In this document: positions 14,869 through 22,900 of the stretch, piece after piece
How positions within the stretch are numbered: position 1 is the first letter of the stretch
How the letters are laid out: every line of letters starts with the position of its first letter
Source: Streptomyces sp. SM1
Lineage (GTDB): Bacteria > Actinomycetota > Actinomycetes > Streptomycetales > Streptomycetaceae
Reading direction: 5' to 3'
Assembly: GCF_002910825.1 (NCBI RefSeq)
Contig: NZ_NEUB01000278.1
Location: 1 to 34,408, forward strand
Length of the DNA stretch: 34,408 nucleotides
The notes under the pieces: generated by a model
What the model was told of the DNA's origin: nothing
Seen by the model: only the letters and a program-made list of their open reading frames with translations
Databases searched by the model: none
Program-made: the position numbers and the translations under genes

Positions 14869-15648
14869 ATGGACGAACCGGACTGGCAGCGCTTCATCGC
14901 TGCATACCACCAGGAGCACGCCGGCATCACCGAGCAACTGTTCTCCCTGGCCGACACATCTCCCTACGCCTGGCTGGCCGAACCGCTGCGGGCTGTCGAG
15001 GGAACGGTCCTCGACCTGGCCTGCGGTTCAGCACCCACCCGTCAGGAGCTGCCGGACGCCGACTGGGTCGGGGTCGACCTTTCGGTCGCGGAACTGGCCG
15101 AGGCGGCTCGTCGGGGTCGCGGGCCGTTGGTGCGGGCCGCAGCGGACGCGCTCCCGGCTGCCTCGGCGAGCGTGGGGGCGGTCTGCGCGGCCATGTGCCT
15201 GCCGGTGGTCACGCCCCTGCCGCAGACGTGGGGAGAGATCCGGCGTGTGTTGCGGCCTGGCGGGACGCTCGCGGCGCTGGTGCCTTCCCAGTCCGGGCTC
15301 TCCCCGTCGGGCATGCTGGGCTGGGTCCGGGTGATGGCGGCCCTGCGCGCCGTGCGGCAGCCGTGGCCCAACCCGCAGGCCCGCGACCAACTGGCCTCCC
15401 TTCTGCGCGCGGCCGGGTTCCGCGTCCGCAGCGACGAGCGACACGTCTTCGCCCTCGCCATCGACTCGGCCGACGCGGCGGCCCTGCTGGCAGATGCCCT
15501 CTACCTGCCCGGCCTCACCGCCCACCGGGCTCAGGCCGCCAAGCGCACCCTCGCGAGATGGGCGGCCCCGGGGCGGCGTCTGGAACTGCCACTGCGTCGC
15601 GTCGTGGCCGACCTTTCTACCGACCAGCCGTCACAGGAGACAACATGA
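14869..15648 (+). CDS. Class I SAM-dependent methyltransferase
   Basis: A 259-residue protein with a Rossmann methyltransferase core: motif I VLDLACGSAPTRQ (about residues 46-58), acidic strand-2 end VGVDLS, and post-motif LRPGGTLAALVPS (about 130-142). It belongs to the broad methyltransferase type 11/25 group; no substrate-specific motif was recognised. The start is uncertain: ATG 14869 is used, AGGAGG lies 12 bases upstream, and ATG 14842 is possible. It overlaps the VTT membrane protein gene by an ATGA, so they are co-translated. It is distinct from the ArsM-like gene and could act on the sugar or lipid part of the product (inference). Confidence 0.82.
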   Translation: MDEPDWQRFIAAYHQEHAGITEQLFSLADTSPYAWLAEPLRAVEGTVLDLACGSAPTRQELPDADWVGVDLSVAELAEAARRGRGPLVRAAADALPAASASVGAVCAAMCLPVVTPLPQTWGEIRRVLRPGGTLAALVPSQSGLSPSGMLGWVRVMAALRAVRQPWPNPQARDQLASLLRAAGFRVRSDERHVFALAIDSADAAALLADALYLPGLTAHRAQAAKRTLARWAAPGRRLELPLRRVVADLSTDQPSQETT

Positions 15649-16394
15649 ACCGCCCGGCAACCGGTCTGCCCGCGACCGAGCTTCCACCGTCCGCCACGGA
15701 CCCGGACGAGGTGGGGCAGAGGCCGGCGCGTGCGGCGTGGATACGGCTGGCCTTCCTCGTGGTGGTGCTCCTGGCGCTCGGCTCCTGGGTGGCGTTGGGG
15801 GGCGGAGACCTGTTGCGTGATGTGCGCCAGTGGGTTGACTCGCTCGGGATGTGGGGGCCGGTCGTCTTCGCGGTCATCTACGCCCTGGCGGTGACGGCCC
15901 TGCTGCCCGGCTCCGTACTGACCGCCTCGGCCGGCGTGCTGTTCGGGCTTCCGGTGGGGGCCGGCGCGGTGCTCGTGGGAGCGACGGCGGGCGCGGCTCT
16001 CTCCTTCGGACTGGCACGCTGGCTGGGGCGTCCGGTGGTCGCCCGGTACGCGGGCTCGGGGCGGCTGGCCCGGCTGGACGCCTTTCTGACACGCCGGGGC
16101 TTCGTGGCCGTCCTCCTCGTGCGGCTGGTGCCGCTGTTTCCCTTCTCGGTGATCAACTACGGGGCCGGGGTGGCCGGTGTCCGCTTCTCCTCCTACGTCA
16201 CAGCCACGGCCCTGGGCATCATCCCGGGCACCCTCGTCTACACCGGGCTCGGCGGATCCCTGGGCGACCCCGGCTCTCCGGGGCTGTGGATCGCGCTGGG
16301 CGCTCTGCTCGTGCTGAGCGCGGGCGGCTGGTGGGCGGCACGGGTGATCCGCTCCCGCGGTGCGGAGGTCAGCGCAGCTGCCGATAGCCGGTGA
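15645..16394 (+). CDS. TVP38/TMEM64 (VTT/DedA-related) membrane protein
   Basis: A 249-residue inner-membrane protein with about six hydrophobic segments. The VTT signature is clear: GVLFGLPVGAGAVLVGATAG (about residues 98-117), then LVRLVPLFPFSVINYGAG (about 158-175) with VAGVRFSSYV and IIPGTLVYTGLGG. The relatives E. coli YdjX and YdjZ lie in one operon with YnjA-D, homologues of which occur in this window. VTT proteins are linked to lipid scrambling or small-solute transport; the substrate is unknown. It has a 4-base ATGA overlap with the methyltransferase gene. Its last 26 bases overlap the convergent CDP-alcohol gene. Confidence 0.9.
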   Translation: MNRPATGLPATELPPSATDPDEVGQRPARAAWIRLAFLVVVLLALGSWVALGGGDLLRDVRQWVDSLGMWGPVVFAVIYALAVTALLPGSVLTASAGVLFGLPVGAGAVLVGATAGAALSFGLARWLGRPVVARYAGSGRLARLDAFLTRRGFVAVLLVRLVPLFPFSVINYGAGVAGVRFSSYVTATALGIIPGTLVYTGLGGSLGDPGSPGLWIALGALLVLSAGGWWAARVIRSRGAEVSAAADSR

Positions 16395-16983
16395 CGACGC
16401 GGTGGGCCGCGGTGACAGCGACCACCGCGGCCCAGACCCAGGCGATCGTGTGGGCGAAGCCGGGCAGCAGGCACCACAGCGTGTGTACGGCGATGGTCTC
16501 GCCGCCTTCGGCAAGGCCGCCCAGAAAGTTCAGCGACCGGCCTCCCGACCGGCGGCCGTCACCGCGGCGCCCGGTACGTTCGGCGATGGAGGAGAAGGCC
16601 AGGAAGACAGTGCCGTTGACGTAGTAGGCGAGCAGGACGAGCAGGAACGGCAGTGCCGGACCGCCCACGCCGACGGCGACGCCGACGACGAACGCTCCGT
16701 AGACGAGGAAGTCGGCACTGATGTCGAGGAAGCCACCCGCTCCACTGCCCGCCGTGCCGCGGCGACGGGCCAGCGGCCCGTCCAGGCCGTCGGCGAGCCG
16801 GGACAGCAGCCACAGCACCGCAGCGGCCGACCACCAGCCGGCCGCTGCGGAACCAGCCGAGGCAAGACCCGTCAGCATGCCGAGCGCAGTCAGACGATGG
16901 GGCGTGACAGCGGGGCGGTCCAGCATCGCGGCAGCACGGTCCAGCGGACCGCTCAGTGCCGCCCTCGCCCGCACGTCCAGCAT
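16369..16983 (-). CDS. CDP-alcohol phosphatidyltransferase (YnjF-like)
   Basis: A 204-residue membrane enzyme. The complete catalytic motif D-xx-D-G-xx-A-R-x8-G-xxx-D-xxx-D is present: DGLDGPLARRR then GGFLDISAD (about residues 63-90), with all four Asp. About five hydrophobic segments follow (for example residues 36-58, 95-125 and 165-190). The family transfers a phosphatidyl group from CDP-diacylglycerol to an alcohol such as glycerol-phosphate, inositol or serine. E. coli YnjF belongs to this family and sits next to ynjBCD, as here. A plausible role is making a phospholipid carrying the pathway's polar head group (inference). ATG 16983 has AAGGAGA 7 bases upstream. It is encoded alone on this strand, between the VTT and transporter genes. 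Confidence 0.88.
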   Translation of the reverse strand: MLDVRARAALSGPLDRAAAMLDRPAVTPHRLTALGMLTGLASAGSAAAGWWSAAAVLWLLSRLADGLDGPLARRRGTAGSGAGGFLDISADFLVYGAFVVGVAVGVGGPALPFLLVLLAYYVNGTVFLAFSSIAERTGRRGDGRRSGGRSLNFLGGLAEGGETIAVHTLWCLLPGFAHTIAWVWAAVVAVTAAHRVVTGYRQLR

Positions 16984-17134
16984 CGCTTGTCTCCTTCCGC
17001 CACACCGGCACGGTACCGGCGGACACACAAAGGGAAGCCTGCGAGCACCCGACCGTGTTCCGTTTCCGCGCAACGGATGTTCGCAGGATCGTCGCGCGGG
17101 AAACCACGAAGGACCAGCCGAAGGGGCAGCGCAC

Positions 17135-18400
17135 ATGCGGATACGGATGCGGCACAGCGGGCGGCGCGTCAAAAGAGCCACGGTTCTGGCCGCAGGGGCC
17201 GCCGTGGCCGGGCTGCTGACGGCCGCCTGCTCCAGCCCCGGCACCACGGGGGCCGAGCCGCCCGCGAAGGACTGGGCCCAGCTGCGCGCCGACGCGAAAG
17301 GCCAGAGCGTCAACCTGTTCATGTACGGCGGCGACAAGGGAGCCAACTCCTACGTCGACGACGAAGTCGCCCCGGCGGCGAAGAAGCTGGGCATCACGGT
17401 CAGGCGCGTCCCCGTCGCCGACACCCAGGACGCCGTGCAGAAGATCCTCGGCGATCAGCGGGCCGGCAAGGACAGCGGCGGTGCGGTGGACCTGGTGTGG
17501 GTCAACGGAGAGAACTTCCGCACCGGAAAGCAGGCGGACCTGTGGCTGTGCGGATACACCGGCCTGATGCCGAACCAGAAGTATCTGGACAGTACCGACC
17601 CCACCCTCACCCAGGACTTCGGCACCCCGGTCGACGACTGCGAAACGCCCTGGAGCCGGGCCCAGTTCGCGTTCGTCTACGACTCGGCCAAGCTCGCCGA
17701 TCCGCCCCGGAGCACGGCCGCCCTGACCGAGTGGATCAAGCAGAACCCCGGTCGCTTCACCTACCCGGCACCGCCCGACTTCACCGGCTCGGCCTTCGTA
17801 CGGCAGATCCTCCTCGCCCGCGCCCAGGATGAGCCCGTCCCCCCTGCCTACAGCAAGAAGGCGTACGAAACCGTCGCCCCCGGCCTGTGGAAGGACCTGA
17901 ACGCGCTGAAGCCCGCCCTGTGGCGGCAGGGTGCCACCTACCCGAAGGACCAGGCTGCACTGAACGACCTCTTCGCCAACGGCGAGGTCGACATGACGAT
18001 GACCTACGGCCCCGCAGAGGTCCCGGCCCTCGTCGACAAGGGCCAGTTCCCGCCGAGCACACGGGTGTTCGTGCCCGAGGACGGAACCCTGGGCAACACC
18101 AGCTATCTCGCGGTGCCCAAGAACGCCGCCCACCGTGAGGCGGCGCTCGTGCTGTCCGACCTGATGCTCTCGCCCGAGCTGCAGTACGCCAAGGCCCGGC
18201 CGGGCGGCTGGGGCGCCTACACGGTGCTGGACCAGGAACGGCTGCCCGAGCAGTGGCGAGAGAAGTTCGCCTCGCTGACAACGCCGGAGACGACACTTCC
18301 GATCGAGGAACTCTCGCGAAACGCCCGCCCCGAACTGAGCGGTGACTGGGTGGGGCCGCTGGACAAGGGCTGGAAGCAGGAAGTCGCTTCCGCCCCGTGA
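17135..18400 (+). CDS. ABC transporter substrate-binding lipoprotein (YnjB-like)
   Basis: A 421-residue periplasmic-binding-type protein anchored as a lipoprotein: basic N-terminus, hydrophobic stretch and lipobox LTAAC near residue 30. LFMYGGDKGANSYVD, DLVWVNGENFRTGKQ (about residues 124-138) and the run FTYPAPPDFTGSAFV (about 207-221) closely match the pattern I know from E. coli YnjB, including the DPTLTQDFGTPV segment. It sits in front of two permeases and an ATPase with 4-base overlaps, so it is the solute receptor of one importer. The solute is unknown for the whole YnjB family. AAGGGG 8 bases before ATG 17135 supports the start. Confidence 0.9.
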   Translation: MRIRMRHSGRRVKRATVLAAGAAVAGLLTAACSSPGTTGAEPPAKDWAQLRADAKGQSVNLFMYGGDKGANSYVDDEVAPAAKKLGITVRRVPVADTQDAVQKILGDQRAGKDSGGAVDLVWVNGENFRTGKQADLWLCGYTGLMPNQKYLDSTDPTLTQDFGTPVDDCETPWSRAQFAFVYDSAKLADPPRSTAALTEWIKQNPGRFTYPAPPDFTGSAFVRQILLARAQDEPVPPAYSKKAYETVAPGLWKDLNALKPALWRQGATYPKDQAALNDLFANGEVDMTMTYGPAEVPALVDKGQFPPSTRVFVPEDGTLGNTSYLAVPKNAAHREAALVLSDLMLSPELQYAKARPGGWGAYTVLDQERLPEQWREKFASLTTPETTLPIEELSRNARPELSGDWVGPLDKGWKQEVASAP

Positions 18401-19266
18401 CCGTACCGATGCCGCCGCGATGGCGGGGCCTGCTGCTGACGGCTCCGGCCCTGGCCGTCGTCGCCTTCGCCGGCGGTGCCCTGCTGCTCGCAGCCCGCGG
18501 CAGCATTGCCGATGGCCTGGGCCGGGGCTGGAGCCTCTCCGCCTATGCGGGGCTCCTGCAAGACCCGGCCTTCGCCGATTCCCTGCTGCTCAGCCTGAAG
18601 ATCGCGACGCTCAGCACCGTGGCGTCGGCTGCGCTGGCACTGGCCGTGGTGGGTGCGGTGAGTGGCTCCCGCCGCGGCCGGGCCGCCCTGGAGACCGCCG
18701 CCCGCGCCACGCTCGCCGTCCCGCACCTGCTCGCCGCCGCGGCGTTCGCACTGCTGCTCTCCGGGTCGGGAATCATCTCCCGGCTCACCCACGCCGCGGG
18801 ATGGACCGACGGGCCCGCGGACTTCCCCGCACTCGTCGCCGGCTCCACCCCCAGCGCCGTTCTGCTCACCTACGTATGGAAAGAGGCCCCCTTCGTCACG
18901 ATCATGCTGCTGGCCGCCTACACCCCCGCCGTACGCGACCTGGAGAACGCGATACGCACCCTGGGGGCGGGACGGCTGCGCCGACTGAGGCACGTCACCC
19001 TGCCGCTGCTCGCCCCGGCGCTCACCGAGGCGTGCCTGCTGGTCTTCGCGTTCACCTTCGCCGCCTACGAAACTCCAGCGCTGCTGGGAGCGACCGTCCC
19101 GCGTGCCTTGCCCGTAGAGGCCGTCGAGCTCTACCGCTCGGTGGAACTCGCCGACCGGCCCGCCGCCCTGGCCCTCGCCGTCGTGATCGGCATGGTGATC
19201 GCCCTCGCGGCCCTCGCCGCCGCGGCGATCTCCCGCCGGCTGCTCCTGGCAAGGACCGGACCATGA
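18397..19266 (+). CDS. ABC transporter permease, N-terminal half of a YnjC-type permease
   Basis: A 289-residue protein with six predicted helices and the permease EAA-type loop (ENAIRTLGAGRLRRLRHVTLPLLAPAL, about residues 187-213). It is a typical type I importer permease. E. coli YnjC, as I recall it, is a single protein of about 510 residues with two such permease units; here they are separate genes. GTG 18397 overlaps the binding-protein stop by 4 bases, and the next permease overlaps its own stop by 4 bases. The two would form the membrane channel of the importer. Confidence 0.9.
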   Translation: MTVPMPPRWRGLLLTAPALAVVAFAGGALLLAARGSIADGLGRGWSLSAYAGLLQDPAFADSLLLSLKIATLSTVASAALALAVVGAVSGSRRGRAALETAARATLAVPHLLAAAAFALLLSGSGIISRLTHAAGWTDGPADFPALVAGSTPSAVLLTYVWKEAPFVTIMLLAAYTPAVRDLENAIRTLGAGRLRRLRHVTLPLLAPALTEACLLVFAFTFAAYETPALLGATVPRALPVEAVELYRSVELADRPAALALAVVIGMVIALAALAAAAISRRLLLARTGP

Positions 19267-20105
19267 GGCGGGCCCTGCACAGCGCCGGATTCGCGCTGCT
19301 CACCGTCTGGATCGCAGCGCCCTTGCTGCCCCTGCTGATCTGGGCCTTCGCCGGGCGGTGGGTGTATCCCGCACTCGTCCCCCAGGACTTCACCCTCCGC
19401 GCGTGGGACCAGGCCGCCGCCCCCCAGCAGCAGGTGATCGCCGCGACCGGCACCTCGCTGGGACTCGCGCTGACCACCGCCGTGACCGCCACCGTGCTCG
19501 GGGCGCTGGCCGCGCGGGGCCTGGTCCTGTACCGCCCACCGGCTGCGGGACTGGTGCGTCTGCTGCTGCTCGCCCCCGTTCTGGTGCCCCCGTTCGCGCT
19601 GGCGGTCGGCGTCCAGGAAGTGTTCGTCCGGGCCGGACTGTCCGACCAGCCGGCCGGGGTCGCCCTCGTTCATCTGGTGCCCGCCCTGCCCTACACCGTC
19701 CTCGTCATGATCGGCGGCTACGCCACCTACGACGTGCGCATGGAGCAGACCGCCCGCACCCTCGGCGCGTCCCGAAGCGCCGTTCTCCGCCACGTCACCC
19801 TGCCCGCACTCGCCCCGGCCCTGCTGGCTTCGGCGACCCTGGCCTTCCTCGTCTCCTGGAGTGAGTACCTGATGACCGTGCTGGTCGGGGGCGGGGTCGT
19901 CACCACACTGCCGCTCTTGCTGTTCTCCACGGCCGCGGGCAGCGGGAACCAGGCCCTGACCGCCGTACTGGGCATCCTCACCGTCGCCCCACCCATCCTC
20001 CTTTTCGGCGTGGGTGCGGCACTGCTGCGACGTCACCGGGCAGCCTGGGCCGACGCCGAACCTGCTTCTTCCTCTTCCTCCGCCGCACCGGGAATCGAGC
20101 GCTGA
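19263..20105 (+). CDS. ABC transporter permease, C-terminal half of a YnjC-type permease
   Basis: A 280-residue protein with six predicted helices. The EAA-type cytosolic loop is EQTARTLGASRSAVLRHVTLP (about residues 160-180), which contacts the ATPase. It starts at ATG 19263 inside the first permease stop (ATGA). The Ser- and Ala-rich C-terminus (ASSSSSAAPG) is probably a disordered tail. It is the partner of the preceding permease. Confidence 0.9.
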   Translation: MRRALHSAGFALLTVWIAAPLLPLLIWAFAGRWVYPALVPQDFTLRAWDQAAAPQQQVIAATGTSLGLALTTAVTATVLGALAARGLVLYRPPAAGLVRLLLLAPVLVPPFALAVGVQEVFVRAGLSDQPAGVALVHLVPALPYTVLVMIGGYATYDVRMEQTARTLGASRSAVLRHVTLPALAPALLASATLAFLVSWSEYLMTVLVGGGVVTTLPLLLFSTAAGSGNQALTAVLGILTVAPPILLFGVGAALLRRHRAAWADAEPASSSSSAAPGIER

Positions 20106-20110
20106 CCGTC

Positions 20111-21175
20111 ATGCCCTTCTTGTCCTCCACTTCCGCCCCCGGCCTGCGCCTGGAGCGGATCACCGTCACCTATCCGGGGCACCGCGAGCCCGTCCTGGAC
20201 GGACTCGACCTCGATGTGGACGACGGCCGGCTGCTGGCCCTGCTCGGCCCCTCCGGCTGCGGCAAGACCACCACCGTGCAGGTCGCCTCCGGACTCCTCA
20301 CCCCCGGCCGGGGCGCCGTATACCTCCGTGGCACCGAGGTGACCCGGGTCCCGCCGGAACACCGCGGTGCCGCGGTGGTCTTCCAGCAGCCCATGCTGCT
20401 GCCGCACCGCACGGCGCTGGACAACGTGGCCTTCCCCGCCCGCATGCGGGGCCGCTCCCACCGCGACGCCCGCACCAGCGCCCTCGCACACCTGGAGCGC
20501 GTCGGCCTCGACGCACTCGCGGACCGCTACCCCCGCCAGCTCTCCGGGGGCCAGGCCCAGCGCGTCGCCCTCGCCCGGGCACTGGCCGCCGAACCGGCGG
20601 TGCTGCTCCTCGACGAACCGTTCAGCGCCCTTGACCCGAGCCTGCGGCACACCATGCGCGACCTGCTCACCACGGTCCAGCGAGAGCTCGCGGTGACCAC
20701 CGTGCTGGTCACCCACGACCAGACGGAGGCCGCTGCCGTCGCCGACACCGTCGCCCTGCTCGACCGGGGCGGTCTCCTGCAGCAGGCGCAGCCCGCCGAC
20801 CTCTATGCCCGCCCGGCCTCCCTGGCCGTGGCCCGCTTCCTCGGCTGCCCCACCGCGCTCCCCGGCCACGTCACGCCGCAAGGACGTTTCGCATGTCCTC
20901 TGGGAGAACTGGACCTGCCCGACGCCGTCGCCCACCGCGGCCCCGGCCACCTGGTGATCCGCCCCGAGGCCGTCCAGCTCGGCACCGGCCCGGACACCGT
21001 GGCCGCCGTGGTGCACAGCGTGCGCCCGGAAGGCGCCTTCACCGCTCTTGTCGCCGACACGGCCGCAGGCCCCGTACACGTACTTCTTCCGCCCGGCAGG
21101 CCACCTGCCCCGTCGGAGCATGTCCGGCTGCACCTGCCCGTCGCGCATCGCTGGGTGGTGCCGCGAGCGGGCTGA
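20111..21175 (+). CDS. ABC transporter ATP-binding protein (YnjD-like, with TOBE-type C-terminal domain)
   Basis: A 354-residue ATPase: Walker A GPSGCGKTTT (46-55), Q-loop in VVFQQPMLLPH, signature LSGGQAQRVALARAL (about 141-155), Walker B VLLLDEPFSALDP (about 161-173) and switch His in VTHDQTEAAAVAD. After about residue 240, segments such as HLVIRPEAVQLG and a beta-rich tail suggest a TOBE/OB regulatory domain, usual in sugar, spermidine and iron-type importers. The gene starts 5 bases after the permease stop; no strong Shine-Dalgarno is seen, which suggests coupling. It is followed after 117 bases by the ArsM-like gene. Confidence 0.92.
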   Translation: MPFLSSTSAPGLRLERITVTYPGHREPVLDGLDLDVDDGRLLALLGPSGCGKTTTVQVASGLLTPGRGAVYLRGTEVTRVPPEHRGAAVVFQQPMLLPHRTALDNVAFPARMRGRSHRDARTSALAHLERVGLDALADRYPRQLSGGQAQRVALARALAAEPAVLLLDEPFSALDPSLRHTMRDLLTTVQRELAVTTVLVTHDQTEAAAVADTVALLDRGGLLQQAQPADLYARPASLAVARFLGCPTALPGHVTPQGRFACPLGELDLPDAVAHRGPGHLVIRPEAVQLGTGPDTVAAVVHSVRPEGAFTALVADTAAGPVHVLLPPGRPPAPSEHVRLHLPVAHRWVVPRAG

Positions 21176-21292
21176 GCGCTGTTCCGGTCGTGCTCCGGCA
21201 GAGAGGGAATGACGACGGCCGCGCAGCGGGTTTCCGTCGCGGCCCGGCGAAGCACCGACTCGCGCACGGCAACTGACTCATCAGGGAGAGAC

Positions 21293-22372
21293 ATGGCGAC
21301 GACCGATGTATCCACAGACCAGCAGGCAGCCGAGGCGTCCGTTGCGCAATCGGTCAGGGACTACTACGGGAAGGTCCTCGCCTCCTCCGCCGACCTGAAG
21401 ACAACGGCCTGCTGTACGGACGTGGCACCGCCGCCCCATATCGCCGCGGCGCTCGCCGAGGTCCACGACGAGGTCATGGAGCGCTTCTACGGCTGCGGTT
21501 CACCCATCCCGCCCGCTCCGGAAGGAGCCACCGTGCTCGATCTGGGCTCCGGCAGTGGCCGGGACGTCTACGTGCTCTCCCAACTGGTCGGCCCCACGGG
21601 CCGTGTGATCGGCGTCGACATGACCGAGGAACAACTCGCCGTCGCCCGCCGCCACCAGGACTGGCACGCCGAACGGTTCGGCCACGCCAACACCGACTTC
21701 CGGCACGGCTACATCGAGGACCTGGCCGGGGCAGGAATCCCGGACGCCTCCGTGGACGTCGTGGTCTCCAACTGCGTGGTGAACCTCTCCCCGGACAAGC
21801 CGCGCGTCCTGTCCGAGATCTTCCGCGTCCTCAAACCCGGCGGTGAGCTGTACTTCTCCGACATCTTCTCCGACCGGCGCCTGCCCACCTCACTGCTCGA
21901 CGACCCGGTCCTGGTCGGCGAATGCCTCGCAGGCGCCCTGTACACGGAGGACTTCCGCCGTGCCCTGGAACGCGCCGGCTGCCCTGACGCCCGTACCGTG
22001 GCTGCCTCCCCGGTGACGATCAGTGACCCGGACATCGAGCGGAAGATCGGCTTCGCCACCTTCACCTCCCGCACCATCCGCGCCTTCAAGCTCCCGCTGG
22101 AGGACCGCTGCGAGGACTACGGCCAGGTCGCCGTCTACCACGGCACCATCGCCGAGCACCCGCACGCCTTCGATCTCGACGACCACCACCGCTTCCACAC
22201 CGGCAAACCGGCGCTCGTCTGCGGCAACACCGCCGACATGCTTGCCGCCACCCGCTACGCCGCCCACTTCACCGTCACCGGTGACAAGAGCCAGCACTTC
22301 GGCCTGTTCCCCTGCACCCCCGCAGAGGGAGCAGCCGCGCCGGGCCCGGGCGCCGCGCCCGGCTGCTGCTGA
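21293..22372 (+). CDS. arsM: Arsenite S-adenosylmethionine methyltransferase (ArsM-type)
   Basis: A 359-residue methyltransferase with SAM motif I VLDLGSGSGRD (81-91), acidic GVDMT (107-111) and VVSNCVVNLSPDK (157-169). Cys161 and Cys211 (VVGEC-type site) are 50 residues apart, as in the algal ArsM whose Cys174 and Cys224 bind As(III). Cys40/Cys41 and Cys68 near the N-terminus match the other two conserved cysteines. A CC pair ends the protein. The family methylates As(III) stepwise to mono- and dimethyl forms in the cytosol. ATG 21293 has GGGAGAG just upstream. It probably shares a transcript with the ABC transporter and would provide the methylated arsenic that starts the pathway (inference). 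Confidence 0.9.
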   Translation: MATTDVSTDQQAAEASVAQSVRDYYGKVLASSADLKTTACCTDVAPPPHIAAALAEVHDEVMERFYGCGSPIPPAPEGATVLDLGSGSGRDVYVLSQLVGPTGRVIGVDMTEEQLAVARRHQDWHAERFGHANTDFRHGYIEDLAGAGIPDASVDVVVSNCVVNLSPDKPRVLSEIFRVLKPGGELYFSDIFSDRRLPTSLLDDPVLVGECLAGALYTEDFRRALERAGCPDARTVAASPVTISDPDIERKIGFATFTSRTIRAFKLPLEDRCEDYGQVAVYHGTIAEHPHAFDLDDHHRFHTGKPALVCGNTADMLAATRYAAHFTVTGDKSQHFGLFPCTPAEGAAAPGPGAAPGCC

Positions 22373-22410
22373 CCAGCCTGCCCGCGGGCGGGCCGGGGCT
22401 GACCGCGGTC

Positions 22411-22463
22411 CGACGGGCTGGGGACCGGCGGGCGTCAACCGCTGGGCCGGTCCCGGCCCGTCG
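22411..22463. terminator. Bidirectional terminator-like hairpin after arsM
   Basis: CGACGGGCTGGGGACCGG (22411-22428) pairs with CCGGTCCCGGCCCGTCG (22447-22463) in an almost complete 17-bp stem with an 18-base loop. It lies between the arsM stop and the convergent zinc-finger gene, whose last codons it includes. There is no U-tract, so it is probably a GC-type terminator for both. Confidence 0.6.
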
Positions 22464-22746
22464 GCGCGCTGAGGTCTTGAGCGAAGCGCCGCACCCGGGC
22501 CGACGCGAGGGAAGGGGGCGTCCGCTGGGGACTGTGCCGGAGCGACGCCTTGATCAGCCGCAGAAGCTGCAGACTGCCGCTGCAGGCCCAGCAGCAGGCG
22601 ATGTGAGCAGCCACCTGCATACGGTGCGCACCGGTGAGCTGCCCGTCGGCGTACGCCTCCACCTCGCCGCGCAGCCGCATATGCCGGATCTTCTCCCGGC
22701 ACTCGGCCCACACTCGCCCTGGCCCGGGAACGCGCTGCTTCTTCAT
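22435..22746 (-). CDS. Zinc-finger anti-sigma-like protein
   Basis: A 103-residue cytosolic protein. Its centre contains HIACCWAC (about residues 48-55), the H-xxx-C-xx-C zinc site of anti-sigma (ZAS/zf-HC2) proteins, preceded by the usual helix VEAYADGQLTGAHRMQVAAH. There is no membrane helix, so it would be a soluble anti-sigma or redox-sensing protein. GGAGGGG upstream of ATG 22746 supports the start. It is divergent from the sigma-factor gene, with a 154-base shared promoter region. It is the second such zinc-finger protein here; the other is encoded behind the sigma factor. Confidence 0.72.
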   Translation of the reverse strand: MKKQRVPGPGRVWAECREKIRHMRLRGEVEAYADGQLTGAHRMQVAAHIACCWACSGSLQLLRLIKASLRHSPQRTPPSLASARVRRFAQDLSAPTGRDRPSG

Positions 22747-22900
22747 GCAGCGGAAACCCCTCCAGTCGTACGCGGCATTCCAGCCTGTGCAGGGCTCCTC
22801 GCCCGGCCATGCGGTCCGTAGCGGCCTCGGAGCGGATCGCAGACCACAAGAAGAAGGAAGAAGATGGAATGCTGATCCAGGTAGAAGGGGTTTCCACCGT

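Noticed and set aside
3254..22372. Selenosugar/selenoneine (Sen-type) cluster
   Set aside because: The transferase family names mention selenium, but no selenophosphate synthetase, SenB-like or SenA-like gene is present, and an ArsM-type methyltransferase points to arsenic.
11324..22372. Arsinothricin (ArsQ-ArsL-ArsM) cluster
   Set aside because: The radical SAM motif CNLKCTPC is not the ArsL type as I recall it, there is no ArsQ-like exporter, and the extra sugar and lipid genes are not expected. It is kept only as an alternative chemistry for one enzyme.
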